A DNA stretch of 7,446 nucleotides, from contig CATLDS010000022.1 in assembly GCA_949902685.1 (NCBI GenBank), positions 1 to 7,446 on the forward strand. Reading direction: 5' to 3'. Positions 1-6,478 of the stretch are shown in pieces. The stretch comes from an uncultured Christensenellaceae bacterium (GTDB taxonomy: Bacteria > Bacillota > Clostridia > Christensenellales > UBA1242). The notes under the pieces were generated by a model. The model did no database searches, was not told the DNA's origin, and saw nothing but the letters and a program-made list of their open reading frames with translations. The position numbers were made by a program, and so were the translations under genes. Numbering within the stretch: position 1 is the stretch's first letter; every line of letters begins with the position of its first letter.

Positions 1-3000
1 GTCACGTTCACTTGCTTTAATAAGTTTAGATTTATTCGCTTTATTAACTTTATCAAGTATTGCAAACCTATTCTCACTCTCCACATATTCTGCATAGTTC
101 ATGGTAGGATCGTAACTATCTATTCTCATAGGCTCTTTTAAACTTGGGTCATATCTAAATAATGTATTATAACCGCTCTTCACAGAATTGAATGAATGTT
201 GCTGGCTATATCTCATATCGTATCCATGATTGATGCATGGAGCATATGCTATGATGACACTAGGACCATTGTATTTCTCCGCCTCTATGAATGCTGACAC
301 ACACTGGTCTGGATTAGCCCCCATTGCAACTGTAGCGACATAAACATCTTTATAAGTCAATAACATACTCGCGAGGTCTTTTTTCTTAGTCTCTTTACCT
401 GCCATATTAAATTTAGCGGTAGCGCCACGCGGTGTAGACTTACTCGTCTGTCCACCAGTGTTAGAATACACTTCGGTATCAAGTACTAAAATGTTTACAT
501 TCTCACCACTCGCAACGACATGATCTAGTCCGCCAAAACCAATGTCGTATGCCCAACCATCTCCACCTATTATCCAAACACTTGGACTGGTAATAAGCGA
601 CATATTATCAAATAAATACAAGTCATCCAACTTAATAACATGGCGTCTTCTAAAATCTTTTAGTGCCAATATAAAATGTTTATTAAACTCGTGATTTTCA
701 GTATTTTCTAAGAATTTAGTAACCAAATCGTTAATTTTCTTAGAAAATTTCTTGTTTTTTAAGTTTTCTATAAAAATTTTTCGCTGATTTCGTCTTGCTA
801 TTGAAATACCGAAACCAAACTCTGCATTATCCTCAAACAGAGAATTAGCCCAACTTGGCCCAAAGCCTTCTTTATCTTTTGAATACGGACAAGTAGGATA
901 TGTGCCACCATATATTGATGAACAGCCAGTAGCATTGGCTATCAACATTCTGTCACCGAAAAGTTGAGTAGCGAGTTTAATATACGGAGTCTCACCACAA
1001 CCTGCGCACGCCCCACTGAACTCAAAATAAGGACGTTTGAATTGGACACCTTTGACAGTGTTAGGAGTGAAAGGTGTAACTTGTGGCAAGGTCAGTAAGA
1101 ATTCTTCATTCGCTATCTCTTTGTCCCTAATCTTCTCGCTCTCGGTCATAATGAGTGCTTTAACTGGACAGACCTCACTACACACTCCACAGCCAGTGCA
1201 ATCTAGAGTATTCACTTGCATACGATAATTGCCGTCACAGATATATGCTTTCCTACTGGTGAAGGTCTTAGGCACTTTCCTTTTCTCTTCAAATATAACT
1301 GGTCTTATCGCTGCATGTGGACACATCATTGTACATCTACCACACTGGATACATTTCTCGCTAATCCATTCTGGCATTTGAGTGGCTAATGCGCGTTTTT
1401 CAAACTTTGCTGTATCGGTAGGCATATGACCATCAGCACTAAATTTACTTACAGGTATTTCGTCTCCCTCTTGATTGCTAGTAGGTACTATAATATCTTC
1501 GTAGTAATCACTTTGTCGCACCTTGCATGCTGGAGTTTCTTTAAGATTAAAACGCTTAGGATTGACCTGCTGAACCTTACTCTCAATGTCAGTAATTGCT
1601 CTAAGGTTAGCATCCACTATCTTTTGCCCTTTCTTAGAATAAGTCTTAACGATAGTTGATTTAATATTATTCGTTGCAACATCGAATGGTAGTAATTTAG
1701 ATACATAGAAGAGTGCAGTCTGCATAATAGTATTAATCTTGCCACCCAGTCCGCTCTCGATAGCGATATGATTGGCGTCACAAGTGAATAGTTTAATATT
1801 CTTAACTACCAAGTCCTCTTTCATCTTATTAGGCATCTTCTTATCTAAAACTTCAAACGAATAATTTGAATTTAGTAGAAGTGTACCTCCCTCTTTTAAG
1901 CATTCTGTAATATCGTATTTCTCAATATAACCTACATTATTGCATACAACCACATCTACTTTTCTAGGATTGAATGGTGCAACTATTGGTAAGAAATGTG
2001 AGCGCATATGAGATACCGTAAGGCTTCCCGACTTCTTAGAGTCATAATCAAAATAACCCTGCATATAACTGGTCGTCTCTTCGCCTAAAATCTTAATAGT
2101 ATTCTTAACCGAACTGACGCTACCATCACTACCTAAACCATAGACTCTCATACTGAAATTAGATAGGTCGTCTACATATTTCTCTTTAACCTCTAGATTG
2201 GTCTGTGTCACATCATCATATACACCAAGTGTAAAATATTGTTTCTTTCGATTGATCATGTTATCAAATACTGCAATAGCCATATCTGGAGTAAATTCTT
2301 TACCTCCAAGACCGTATGTACCGGAAAAACAATTAACATTAATCTTATTTTTTAAAAGCGCGTGAGAAATGATGCTAGTGAGTGTATCCACACCATTAAC
2401 ATCTAGATTTCGCTCTAAAATGGTGATATTTTTAGTGTTTTTAGGCAATTTTTTGATAAAATTCTCTTCGTCGAATGGTTTGAGCAAACGAACCTTGATA
2501 ACTCCTACTCTACCCTTGTACTGCTTTAATGCTAATTTCAATACATCGGCAGATGTACCTACACTGACAACTACATCACGTGCATTAGGGTCTCCATAGT
2601 ACTCTATTGTGTCATAAGTTCTACCAGTAATCTCGCTCTGCTTATTAAGTGCAAACTTGACATCATCTAACACATGAGAATAATTTTCTAACGAACGAAT
2701 TCTATTCTGCATAAACACATCTGGATTTTGATTAGTGCCAGCAGTATATGGCTCGTGATTGTTTATTGCACCTAATCTAAATTCATTGATGTCGTCATAA
2801 TCTACAATTTTCTTTAGGTCGCTTAGTTCGGTCATCTCTATAGTAGATAGTTCATGACTGGTCCTAAATCCATCAAAGAAACAAATAAAAGGTGTCTTGC
2901 TCTTTTGACTAGCTAACTCTGCTACAATGGATATGTCGTTGACCTCTTGCACACTAGAACAATTGATGATGTTAAATCCCGTCTTCATGCAGGCATATAT

Positions 3001-3381
3001 GTCGCTATAATCACAGAAGATATTTAACGCATGAGTAGCAACACTACGTGCCGCTACATAAAAGACTGTCGGCAAACCCTCGCCCGCAATCTTATACATA
3101 TTAGGTATCATAAGGAGTAACCCCTGACTAGAGGTGAAAGTTGTAGTCTTCGCACCTGCGATTAAACTACCATGTACCGCACCTGCGACTCCAGCCTCAC
3201 TCTGCATTTGAGTAATGTAAAGTGGATTGTTGAACACATTTAATTTCTTATCAAACCTAAACTGGTCACAGTTCTCAGCCATAGGGCTACTAGGTGTGAT
3301 AGGATAAATAACCGCCACGTCGTTCATCATATAGGCAATATTCGCTGCTGCGTAATTACCATCTACTGTAATCTTCTTCAT
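1..3381 (-). CDS. nifJ: Pyruvate:ferredoxin (flavodoxin) oxidoreductase, C-terminus cut by window edge
   Basis: Cytoplasmic enzyme that oxidises pyruvate with CoA to acetyl-CoA and CO2, passing two electrons to ferredoxin or flavodoxin. The frame is open for 1127 codons without a stop; single-chain members are usually near 1170-1200 residues, so roughly the last 40-70 are outside the window. Visible in order: N-terminal pyruvate/thiamine-binding domain with YPITPSSPMAE (residues 26-36) and QSEAGVAGA (Glu62); the gamma-type domain with a GLGSDGS motif near residue 415; a two-[4Fe-4S] ferredoxin domain with Cys677/680/683/687 and Cys728/731/734/738; the proximal cluster ligands Cys792, Cys795, Cys820 and Cys1049; and the C-terminal thiamine pyrophosphate/Mg site with GDGWAYDIG (Asp941) and YSNTGGQ (Asn974). 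All cluster ligands are present, so it looks functional. The ATG is preceded by TAAGGAGA (3386-3393) at good spacing. It is divergent from truA and has its own promoter; nothing in the window shares its transcript. Confidence 0.97.
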   Translation of the reverse strand, partial: MKKITVDGNYAAANIAYMMNDVAVIYPITPSSPMAENCDQFRFDKKLNVFNNPLYITQMQSEAGVAGAVHGSLIAGAKTTTFTSSQGLLLMIPNMYKIAGEGLPTVFYVAARSVATHALNIFCDYSDIYACMKTGFNIINCSSVQEVNDISIVAELASQKSKTPFICFFDGFRTSHELSTIEMTELSDLKKIVDYDDINEFRLGAINNHEPYTAGTNQNPDVFMQNRIRSLENYSHVLDDVKFALNKQSEITGRTYDTIEYYGDPNARDVVVSVGTSADVLKLALKQYKGRVGVIKVRLLKPFDEENFIKKLPKNTKNITILERNLDVNGVDTLTSIISHALLKNKINVNCFSGTYGLGGKEFTPDMAIAVFDNMINRKKQYFTLGVYDDVTQTNLEVKEKYVDDLSNFSMRVYGLGSDGSVSSVKNTIKILGEETTSYMQGYFDYDSKKSGSLTVSHMRSHFLPIVAPFNPRKVDVVVCNNVGYIEKYDITECLKEGGTLLLNSNYSFEVLDKKMPNKMKEDLVVKNIKLFTCDANHIAIESGLGGKINTIMQTALFYVSKLLPFDVATNNIKSTIVKTYSKKGQKIVDANLRAITDIESKVQQVNPKRFNLKETPACKVRQSDYYEDIIVPTSNQEGDEIPVSKFSADGHMPTDTAKFEKRALATQMPEWISEKCIQCGRCTMMCPHAAIRPVIFEEKRKVPKTFTSRKAYICDGNYRMQVNTLDCTGCGVCSEVCPVKALIMTESEKIRDKEIANEEFLLTLPQVTPFTPNTVKGVQFKRPYFEFSGACAGCGETPYIKLATQLFGDRMLIANATGCSSIYGGTYPTCPYSKDKEGFGPSWANSLFEDNAEFGFGISIARRNQRKIFIENLKNKKFSKKINDLVTKFLENTENHEFNKHFILALKDFRRRHVIKLDDLYLFDNMSLITSPSVWIIGGDGWAYDIGFGGLDHVVASGENVNILVLDTEVYSNTGGQTSKSTPRGATAKFNMAGKETKKKDLASMLLTYKDVYVATVAMGANPDQCVSAFIEAEKYNGPSVIIAYAPCINHGYDMRYSQQHSFNSVKSGYNTLFRYDPSLKEPMRIDSYDPTMNYAEYVESENRFAILDKVNKANKSKLIKASERD

Positions 3382-3398
3382 ACTTTCTCCTTATTTGT

Positions 3399-3476
3399 AT
3401 TAATTCATTAAAAGTTTATCATGTGAACAAATTTTTTACAAATAATTTATTGTAACTTAACTAAATTAATTCATTA
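3399..3476. repeat. 12-bp direct repeat flanking the nifJ promoter
   Basis: ATTAATTCATTA occurs at 3399-3410 and again at 3465-3476, 66 bp apart. One copy lies around the predicted nifJ start site and the other upstream of its -35 and next to the truA promoter. The spacing and position would suit a pair of operators, but the motif is all A/T except one base and no regulator is identified. Confidence 0.35.
3413..3441 (-). promoter_or_regulatory. Predicted promoter of nifJ
   Basis: On the minus strand, TTGTAA (3436-3441) and TAAACT (3413-3418) are separated by exactly 17 bp, and the -10 is preceded by TGA, giving an extended TGn -10. This predicts a start near 3406 and a leader of about 25 nt carrying the Shine-Dalgarno. 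Each hexamer matches consensus at 4 of 6 positions; the region is very AT-rich, so chance matches are possible. Confidence 0.5.
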
Positions 3477-3485
3477 TAATAATGT

Positions 3486-3514
3486 TTGTAAAATAGAATA
3501 ATATGTGTTAATAT
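3486..3514 (+). promoter_or_regulatory. Predicted promoter of truA, placed for a leaderless transcript
   Basis: TTGTAA (3486-3491), a 17-bp spacer and TAATAT (3509-3514) with an upstream TGT (3506-3508). The usual start, 7 bases past the -10, falls on base 3521, the A of the truA ATG. A competing consensus TATAAT lies at 3475-3480 with TTGTAA at 3450-3455, but at a poorer 19-bp spacing; it would give a leader of about 34 nt. Confidence 0.4.
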
Positions 3515-3520
3515 GTGCAT

Positions 3521-4240
3521 ATGAGATATTTAATGATGGTGAGTTATAATGGTAGAGAATTTGCCGGTTGGCAGAGACAGAACAATGCGGATACCATTCA
3601 AGAACGAATTGAGCATTCTATTGAAATAATTACAAAAAAGACTGTTAATTGTGTAGCGAGTGGCAGAACAGATGCTGGAGTATCCGCCTATATGCAACCT
3701 GTACATTTTGACATCGATAACACCTTAAATGAAGACAAGTTTTTACGTTCAATGAATGGACTGCTCCCTGATACAATTCGTGTACTATCCGTAGAGCAAT
3801 CTAATGTGCACGCCAGATTTTCTGCGAAAAGAAAAACTTATCTATATAAAATGTACATATCTAATATAGAATTACCATTATTTAGTGATGCATTGAGAAT
3901 ATCACCTAATCTAGACTATAAATCAATGAAAAAATTTATTAAATTGTTGAAAGGCACTCACGATTTTGCAGGATTTAGAGCAAGTGGTAGTGAAACAGAG
4001 ACTAGCGTAAGGACAATTTACAATATTAACTTAGATAGAAAAGGAATGTATCTATACTTCTCTATTACTGGTAATGGATTTCTATACAAAATGGTACGAA
4101 ATATTGTCGGCACAATGCTAAAAATTGGTGAAGGAAAATTAAGTTTGAAAGAAGTAAAAAAGACGTTATTTACAGATTTTAAAGCCACCAGCACAGCAAA
4201 ACCACAATATTTATATCTATTAAATGTAAAATACCAATGA
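3521..4240 (+). CDS. truA: tRNA pseudouridine(38-40) synthase TruA
   Basis: Isomerises uridine to pseudouridine at positions 38-40 in the anticodon arm of many tRNAs; cytoplasmic. From the ATG at 3521 the protein has 239 residues, close to the bacterial family size. It shows the N-terminal YNGREFAGWQ segment (9-18), the catalytic loop SGRTDAGV with the nucleophile Asp51, DFAGFRASG in the second half, and the C-terminal GNGFLYKMVRNIVGTML core. After GRTDAGV the usual His is a Ser (55), which I regard as a tolerated variant. The in-frame GTG at 3515 is possible, but family members normally begin M-(R/K) directly before this strand, so 3521 is preferred. No Shine-Dalgarno precedes either codon, unlike every other intact gene in the window. 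The stop is TGA, which argues for the standard code. It lies 51 bp upstream of an unknown membrane protein gene. Confidence 0.96.
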   Translation: MRYLMMVSYNGREFAGWQRQNNADTIQERIEHSIEIITKKTVNCVASGRTDAGVSAYMQPVHFDIDNTLNEDKFLRSMNGLLPDTIRVLSVEQSNVHARFSAKRKTYLYKMYISNIELPLFSDALRISPNLDYKSMKKFIKLLKGTHDFAGFRASGSETETSVRTIYNINLDRKGMYLYFSITGNGFLYKMVRNIVGTMLKIGEGKLSLKEVKKTLFTDFKATSTAKPQYLYLLNVKYQ

Positions 4241-4245
4241 ATTTG

Positions 4246-4274
4246 TTTACTTAAAAATGATTTATTGTTAGAAT
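4246..4274 (+). promoter_or_regulatory. Predicted promoter of the first membrane protein gene
   Basis: TTTACT (4246-4251), a 17-bp spacer and TAGAAT (4269-4274), with TGT at 4266-4268 giving an extended -10. The expected start near 4281 falls on the first base of the Shine-Dalgarno AGGAG (4281-4285), so the leader would be only about 11 nt. I see no convincing terminator for truA upstream, so read-through from truA is also possible. Confidence 0.5.
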
Positions 4275-4291
4275 AAATTTAGGAGTTAATT

Positions 4292-5041
4292 ATGAATCAA
4301 AAAGAGAAAAAAGAAGTAACACATAGTAAATCTAAAGCTTTTGGATTTAGTTTCCTAGTGTGTATGGCTGAGGCGATTGTTTTCGCTATCGTGTATGCTA
4401 TAGGATATTTCGCATACATAGTACCTATTGCGGGCGTACTATTTGCTATGATAATTTTCCAGAAATTTTCTAAAAATACATGGCAAAACATATTAATCAA
4501 TTTCGCATGGTGTTTATTATGGACTCTTGGCTTTAACTTAGTATCAGTGTTAGTTGTCAATGCCCTATCATTGTATGAACTAGGTTATTCATTCTTCACG
4601 GCATTCCCAGTTATGATTACCCTAATCCAGACTGATCTTGAAATTAGACAGTTCATCGTAGAAATGATTGTTAAATCTTCACTAATCACAATAGGATGCG
4701 CAATAGTCGGTTTAATCTACTTTATGAGTAGTTACTTCGCTCAAAAGAAGAAAGGAGATGCTGATAGTTCTAACGCTGAAAATTCTAATGCTAAAACCAT
4801 GGATATTGTTTACTTTAACTTATTCTCTTCTACAAAACATTCATACGAGAGATTTAAAGAAGATAATAATAAAGAATTATTAAAAGCTGATATCGAGAAA
4901 TTATCAACTACATACCTCGTCAAACTAAGCGATGAGGATAAAAAATCAATGTTAGACCGTGTACAGAGTGAATTACTTAAAGAAAATCTTGAAGATGCAG
5001 ATAAGAAGACTTTGGAAATTTTGCAAAAGATGCTCAAATAA
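4292..5041 (+). CDS. Unrecognised four-helix membrane protein, paralogue 1
   Basis: I do not recognise the family. The 249-residue product starts with a basic tail (1-15), then has hydrophobic segments at about 18-40, 42-57, 66-92 and 126-149, and ends with a highly charged tail from about 150. Positive residues (KKEVTHSK at the start, QKFSK after helix 2, QKKK after helix 4) predict both ends in the cytoplasm. Helix 3 carries an aromatic pattern W64-x-N-I-x-I-x-F-x-W73-x-L-L-W77 and Asn82. The loop after helix 3 contains FFTAF (101-105). A Ser/Asn-rich linker (about 156-170) leads to a helical-looking C-terminal region with YFNLF (174-178), KH (182-183), RVQSEL (223-228) and a final LQK-x-L. 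No catalytic motif or signal peptide is evident. The next gene is a full-length paralogue. The start is fixed by AGGAG six bases upstream, and the gene ends in a terminator. A transporter accessory, stress or envelope role is conceivable but unsupported. Confidence 0.9.
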   Translation: MNQKEKKEVTHSKSKAFGFSFLVCMAEAIVFAIVYAIGYFAYIVPIAGVLFAMIIFQKFSKNTWQNILINFAWCLLWTLGFNLVSVLVVNALSLYELGYSFFTAFPVMITLIQTDLEIRQFIVEMIVKSSLITIGCAIVGLIYFMSSYFAQKKKGDADSSNAENSNAKTMDIVYFNLFSSTKHSYERFKEDNNKELLKADIEKLSTTYLVKLSDEDKKSMLDRVQSELLKENLEDADKKTLEILQKMLK

Positions 5042-5054
5042 CTCTAAGCCATGC

Positions 5055-5092
5055 AAGTCAACGCTAAATTAGTAGTGTTGACTTTTTTCTTA
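5055..5092 (+). terminator. Intrinsic terminator after the first membrane protein gene
   Basis: A ten-base-pair stem, AAGTCAACGC (5055-5064) with GTGTTGACTT (5075-5084), includes one G-U pair and has a 10-base loop. It runs into six T residues (5083-5088). Its 3' arm also supplies the -35 hexamer TTGACT of the next promoter. Confidence 0.85.
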
Positions 5093-5106
5093 ATTTATGC
5101 TAACAT
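5078..5106 (+). promoter_or_regulatory. Predicted promoter of the second membrane protein gene, overlapping the terminator
   Basis: TTGACT (5078-5083), a 17-bp spacer and TAACAT (5101-5106) with TGC at 5098-5100 (extended -10). The -35 lies inside the 3' arm of the preceding terminator. The expected start near 5113 is directly before TAGGAGA (5114-5120), giving a leader of about 13 nt. Confidence 0.6.
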
Positions 5107-5125
5107 CTACTCGTAGGAGATAGTT

Positions 5126-5866
5126 ATGGCAAAAAATAACGTTAATAAACCAACCACTCCAAATATTAAAAAATCTTTAGGTTACAGTTTTTTATGCATA
5201 TTGGTTTTTGCATTATTATATGCATTTTTCTACTCAGCAGGCCCATTCGCATTTGTAATGTTGATATTCCAAACTGTATTATCTTTATTACTATTCTTTA
5301 GATATGTTAGACCTTGTTGGCGTAATATATTTATTGGATTTGTTTGGACTCTCTTGTGGTCTGTTTCACTTAATATCTGTGCTATATTCCTCGTAGAGAG
5401 TTTCATAATATGCGAGATGAAATACAATCTTTTCACCGCATTTACTATTTATATACAAAATCTATTTAATGATACTATTACTCTATCGTCATTCCAGTCA
5501 CGAATTATAGAGTTAGTCGTATTAGGCTTCATTACTTGCTTTATACTAATCTTAATCTATGCAAACTCTAAGAAAATCAAAATTACACATGCACATAATA
5601 ATCCAATAGTGAACATTGACGAGTCTACATATTTTAACCTATATCTATCAATAAAACACATCGCTGAAAATTACAAAGAAAAGAAAGATAAAAACCAATT
5701 CTCTGCCGACATAAAGATATTTAAAGAGAAATATATTAATCCATTAAATGAGACAAGTCGCGAAACAATAATAAATCGTGTCAATAGCGAATTATCCAAC
5801 CCAGACACTGTAATGGCAGACAGACAAGTATTGAAATGTTTACAAAAAATTCTTAATGAAAAATAG
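5126..5866 (+). CDS. Unrecognised four-helix membrane protein, paralogue 2
   Basis: No family recognised. The 246-residue product aligns with the preceding gene's product over its whole length. Shared features are a basic N-tail with G-(Y/F)-S-F-L at the start of helix 1; W65-x-N-I-x-I-x-F-x-W74-x-L-L-W78 and Asn83 in helix 3; FTAF (103-106) in the following loop; and a C-terminal region with YFNLY (169-173), KH (177-178), RVNSEL and LQKIL near the end. Hydrophobic segments lie at about 18-38, 40-58, 67-93 and 127-146. Positive residues after helices 2 and 4 (R59/R62, SKK) again predict both termini inside. The membrane part is more diverged than the aromatic motif and C-terminal signatures, which suggests these are the constrained parts. 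The gene has its own promoter and the Shine-Dalgarno TAGGAGA, so it seems expressed separately from its partner. It could act as a homo- or hetero-oligomer with it; that is inference only. Confidence 0.9.
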   Translation: MAKNNVNKPTTPNIKKSLGYSFLCILVFALLYAFFYSAGPFAFVMLIFQTVLSLLLFFRYVRPCWRNIFIGFVWTLLWSVSLNICAIFLVESFIICEMKYNLFTAFTIYIQNLFNDTITLSSFQSRIIELVVLGFITCFILILIYANSKKIKITHAHNNPIVNIDESTYFNLYLSIKHIAENYKEKKDKNQFSADIKIFKEKYINPLNETSRETIINRVNSELSNPDTVMADRQVLKCLQKILNEK

Positions 5867-5886
5867 AAAATCGTGATTTTTCTATT
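5862..5886 (+). terminator. Possible weak terminator after the second membrane protein gene
   Basis: The sequence starting at the stop codon folds back: 5862-5870 pairs with 5878-5886, and T5871 pairs with A5876, leaving one bulged T and a four-base loop. It is almost all A-T and has no separate T-tract beyond the stem. Its right end shares two bases with the -35 of the rplM promoter, repeating the arrangement at the previous gene boundary. Confidence 0.35.
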
Positions 5887-5913
5887 GACAAAATATTATC
5901 TATATCTTATACT
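5885..5913 (+). promoter_or_regulatory. Strong predicted promoter of rplM-rpsI
   Basis: Perfect -35 TTGACA (5885-5890), a 17-bp spacer and TATACT (5908-5913, 5 of 6 to consensus). This is the best sigma-70-type match in the window, as expected for a ribosomal protein operon. Transcription should begin near 5920, about 120 bases before the rplM start. Confidence 0.8.
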
Positions 5914-5919
5914 ACTAAA

Positions 5920-6040
5920 GTATTGCTCATTAGAGCGGTTTTTCTTGCCACACGGGATTAACCAATCTAATATAGCCCGAACGCGAAATAAGGGCTAAAA
6001 CATTTGAAATTTCAAATGAAAATTAATAAGGAGAATATAA
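5920..6040 (+). ncRNA. Structured 5' leader of rplM, probably an L13 leader autoregulatory RNA
   Basis: This untranslated leader is far longer than the others here and rich in pairing segments: ATTGCTC (5922-5928) with GAGCGGT (5933-5939, two G-U pairs); GATT with AATC (5956-5967); TAGCCC (5973-5978) with GGGCTA (5992-5997); and a perfect palindrome at 6001-6018. CGGG (5953-5956) can instead pair with CCCG (5976-5979), excluding the TAGCCC/GGGCTA stem. Firmicutes carry a known L13 leader RNA in this position, thought to let ribosomal protein control its own operon. Assignment rests on position and secondary structure, not on a covariance-model search. The Shine-Dalgarno AAGGAG (6028-6033) lies just after the last hairpin. 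Confidence 0.6.
6001..6018 (+). repeat. Perfect 18-bp palindrome in the rplM leader
   Basis: CATTTGAAATTTCAAATG is its own reverse complement. In RNA it would form a short hairpin with a six-base stem, ending ten bases before the rplM Shine-Dalgarno; it may be part of the leader structure or a protein site in DNA. Confidence 0.6.
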
Positions 6041-6478
6041 ATGAAAACAATTATGGCAAAACCTGCCACAGTTGAAAAGAAATGGTACATCATTGATGCA
6101 GAGGGTAAGGTTCTCGGTCGTGTTGCTAGCGAAGCTGCTAAACTTCTTCGTGGTAAGCACAAACCTACTTTCACACCAAATGTAGACTGTGGAGACAATG
6201 TTATTATCTTAAATAGCGATAAAATCGTTTTAACAGGTAAAAAAGAAGAACAAAAATATTTTAAGCGTTATTCTGGTTTCCAATCAGGATTACACCTCAC
6301 TCAATACAAGACTATGATGGCTAACCACAGTGATGTTGCTCTTATGAGAGCCATCAAAGGTATGCTTCCTAAGAATAGTCTTGGCAGAACTATGGCTACA
6401 CATTGCCATATCTATAAGGGTGCTGAGCATAAAAATCAGGCTCAAAAACCAGAAGTTTGGAACGGAGGTAACATCTAA
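6041..6478 (+). CDS. rplM: 50S ribosomal protein L13
   Basis: Large-subunit protein that binds 23S rRNA early in assembly. The 145-residue product has normal family length and the standard landmarks: [13 protein letters not shown] (16-28), [17 protein letters not shown], a KIVLTGKK strand, [11 protein letters not shown], and the C-terminal [14 protein letters not shown]. The ATG at 6041 is chosen over Met5 because AAGGAG (6028-6033) sits 7 bases before it. It is the first gene of the conserved L13-S9 pair; its TAA stop overlaps the rpsI ATG by one base (TAATG), so the two are translationally linked. Expression should depend on the strong upstream promoter and the structured leader. Inserted genes separate it from truA. 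Confidence 0.98.
   Translation: MKTIMAKPATVEKKWYIIDAEGKVLGRVASEAAKLLRGKHKPTFTPNVDCGDNVIILNSDKIVLTGKKEEQKYFKRYSGFQSGLHLTQYKTMMANHSDVALMRAIKGMLPKNSLGRTMATHCHIYKGAEHKNQAQKPEVWNGGNI

Noticed and set aside
1037..2599. Open frames on the plus strand at 1037-1228, 1426-1659 and 2369-2599
   Set aside because: They lie antisense to the continuous nifJ frame, which carries all expected enzyme motifs; none has a recognisable domain.
3515..3520. GTG at 3515 as the truA start
   Set aside because: It adds only two residues before the usual TruA N-terminus, has no Shine-Dalgarno, and lies upstream of the predicted transcription start; it cannot be fully excluded.
4260..4278. ATTTATT / AATAAAT inverted repeat after truA as a terminator
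   Set aside because: The stem is only A-T pairs, the T-tail is three bases, and it overlaps a well-placed -10 element; better explained as promoter DNA.
3521..4279. TGA read as tryptophan (Mycoplasma-type code)
   Set aside because: truA ends at TGA at the expected family length, a TGA read as Trp would add only a 12-codon tail, and the conserved tryptophans seen here are TGG.
4297..5436. Minus-strand open frames at 4297-4560, 4810-5037 and 5230-5436
   Set aside because: They are antisense to the two membrane protein genes, whose plus-strand frames have promoters, Shine-Dalgarno sites and mutual homology.
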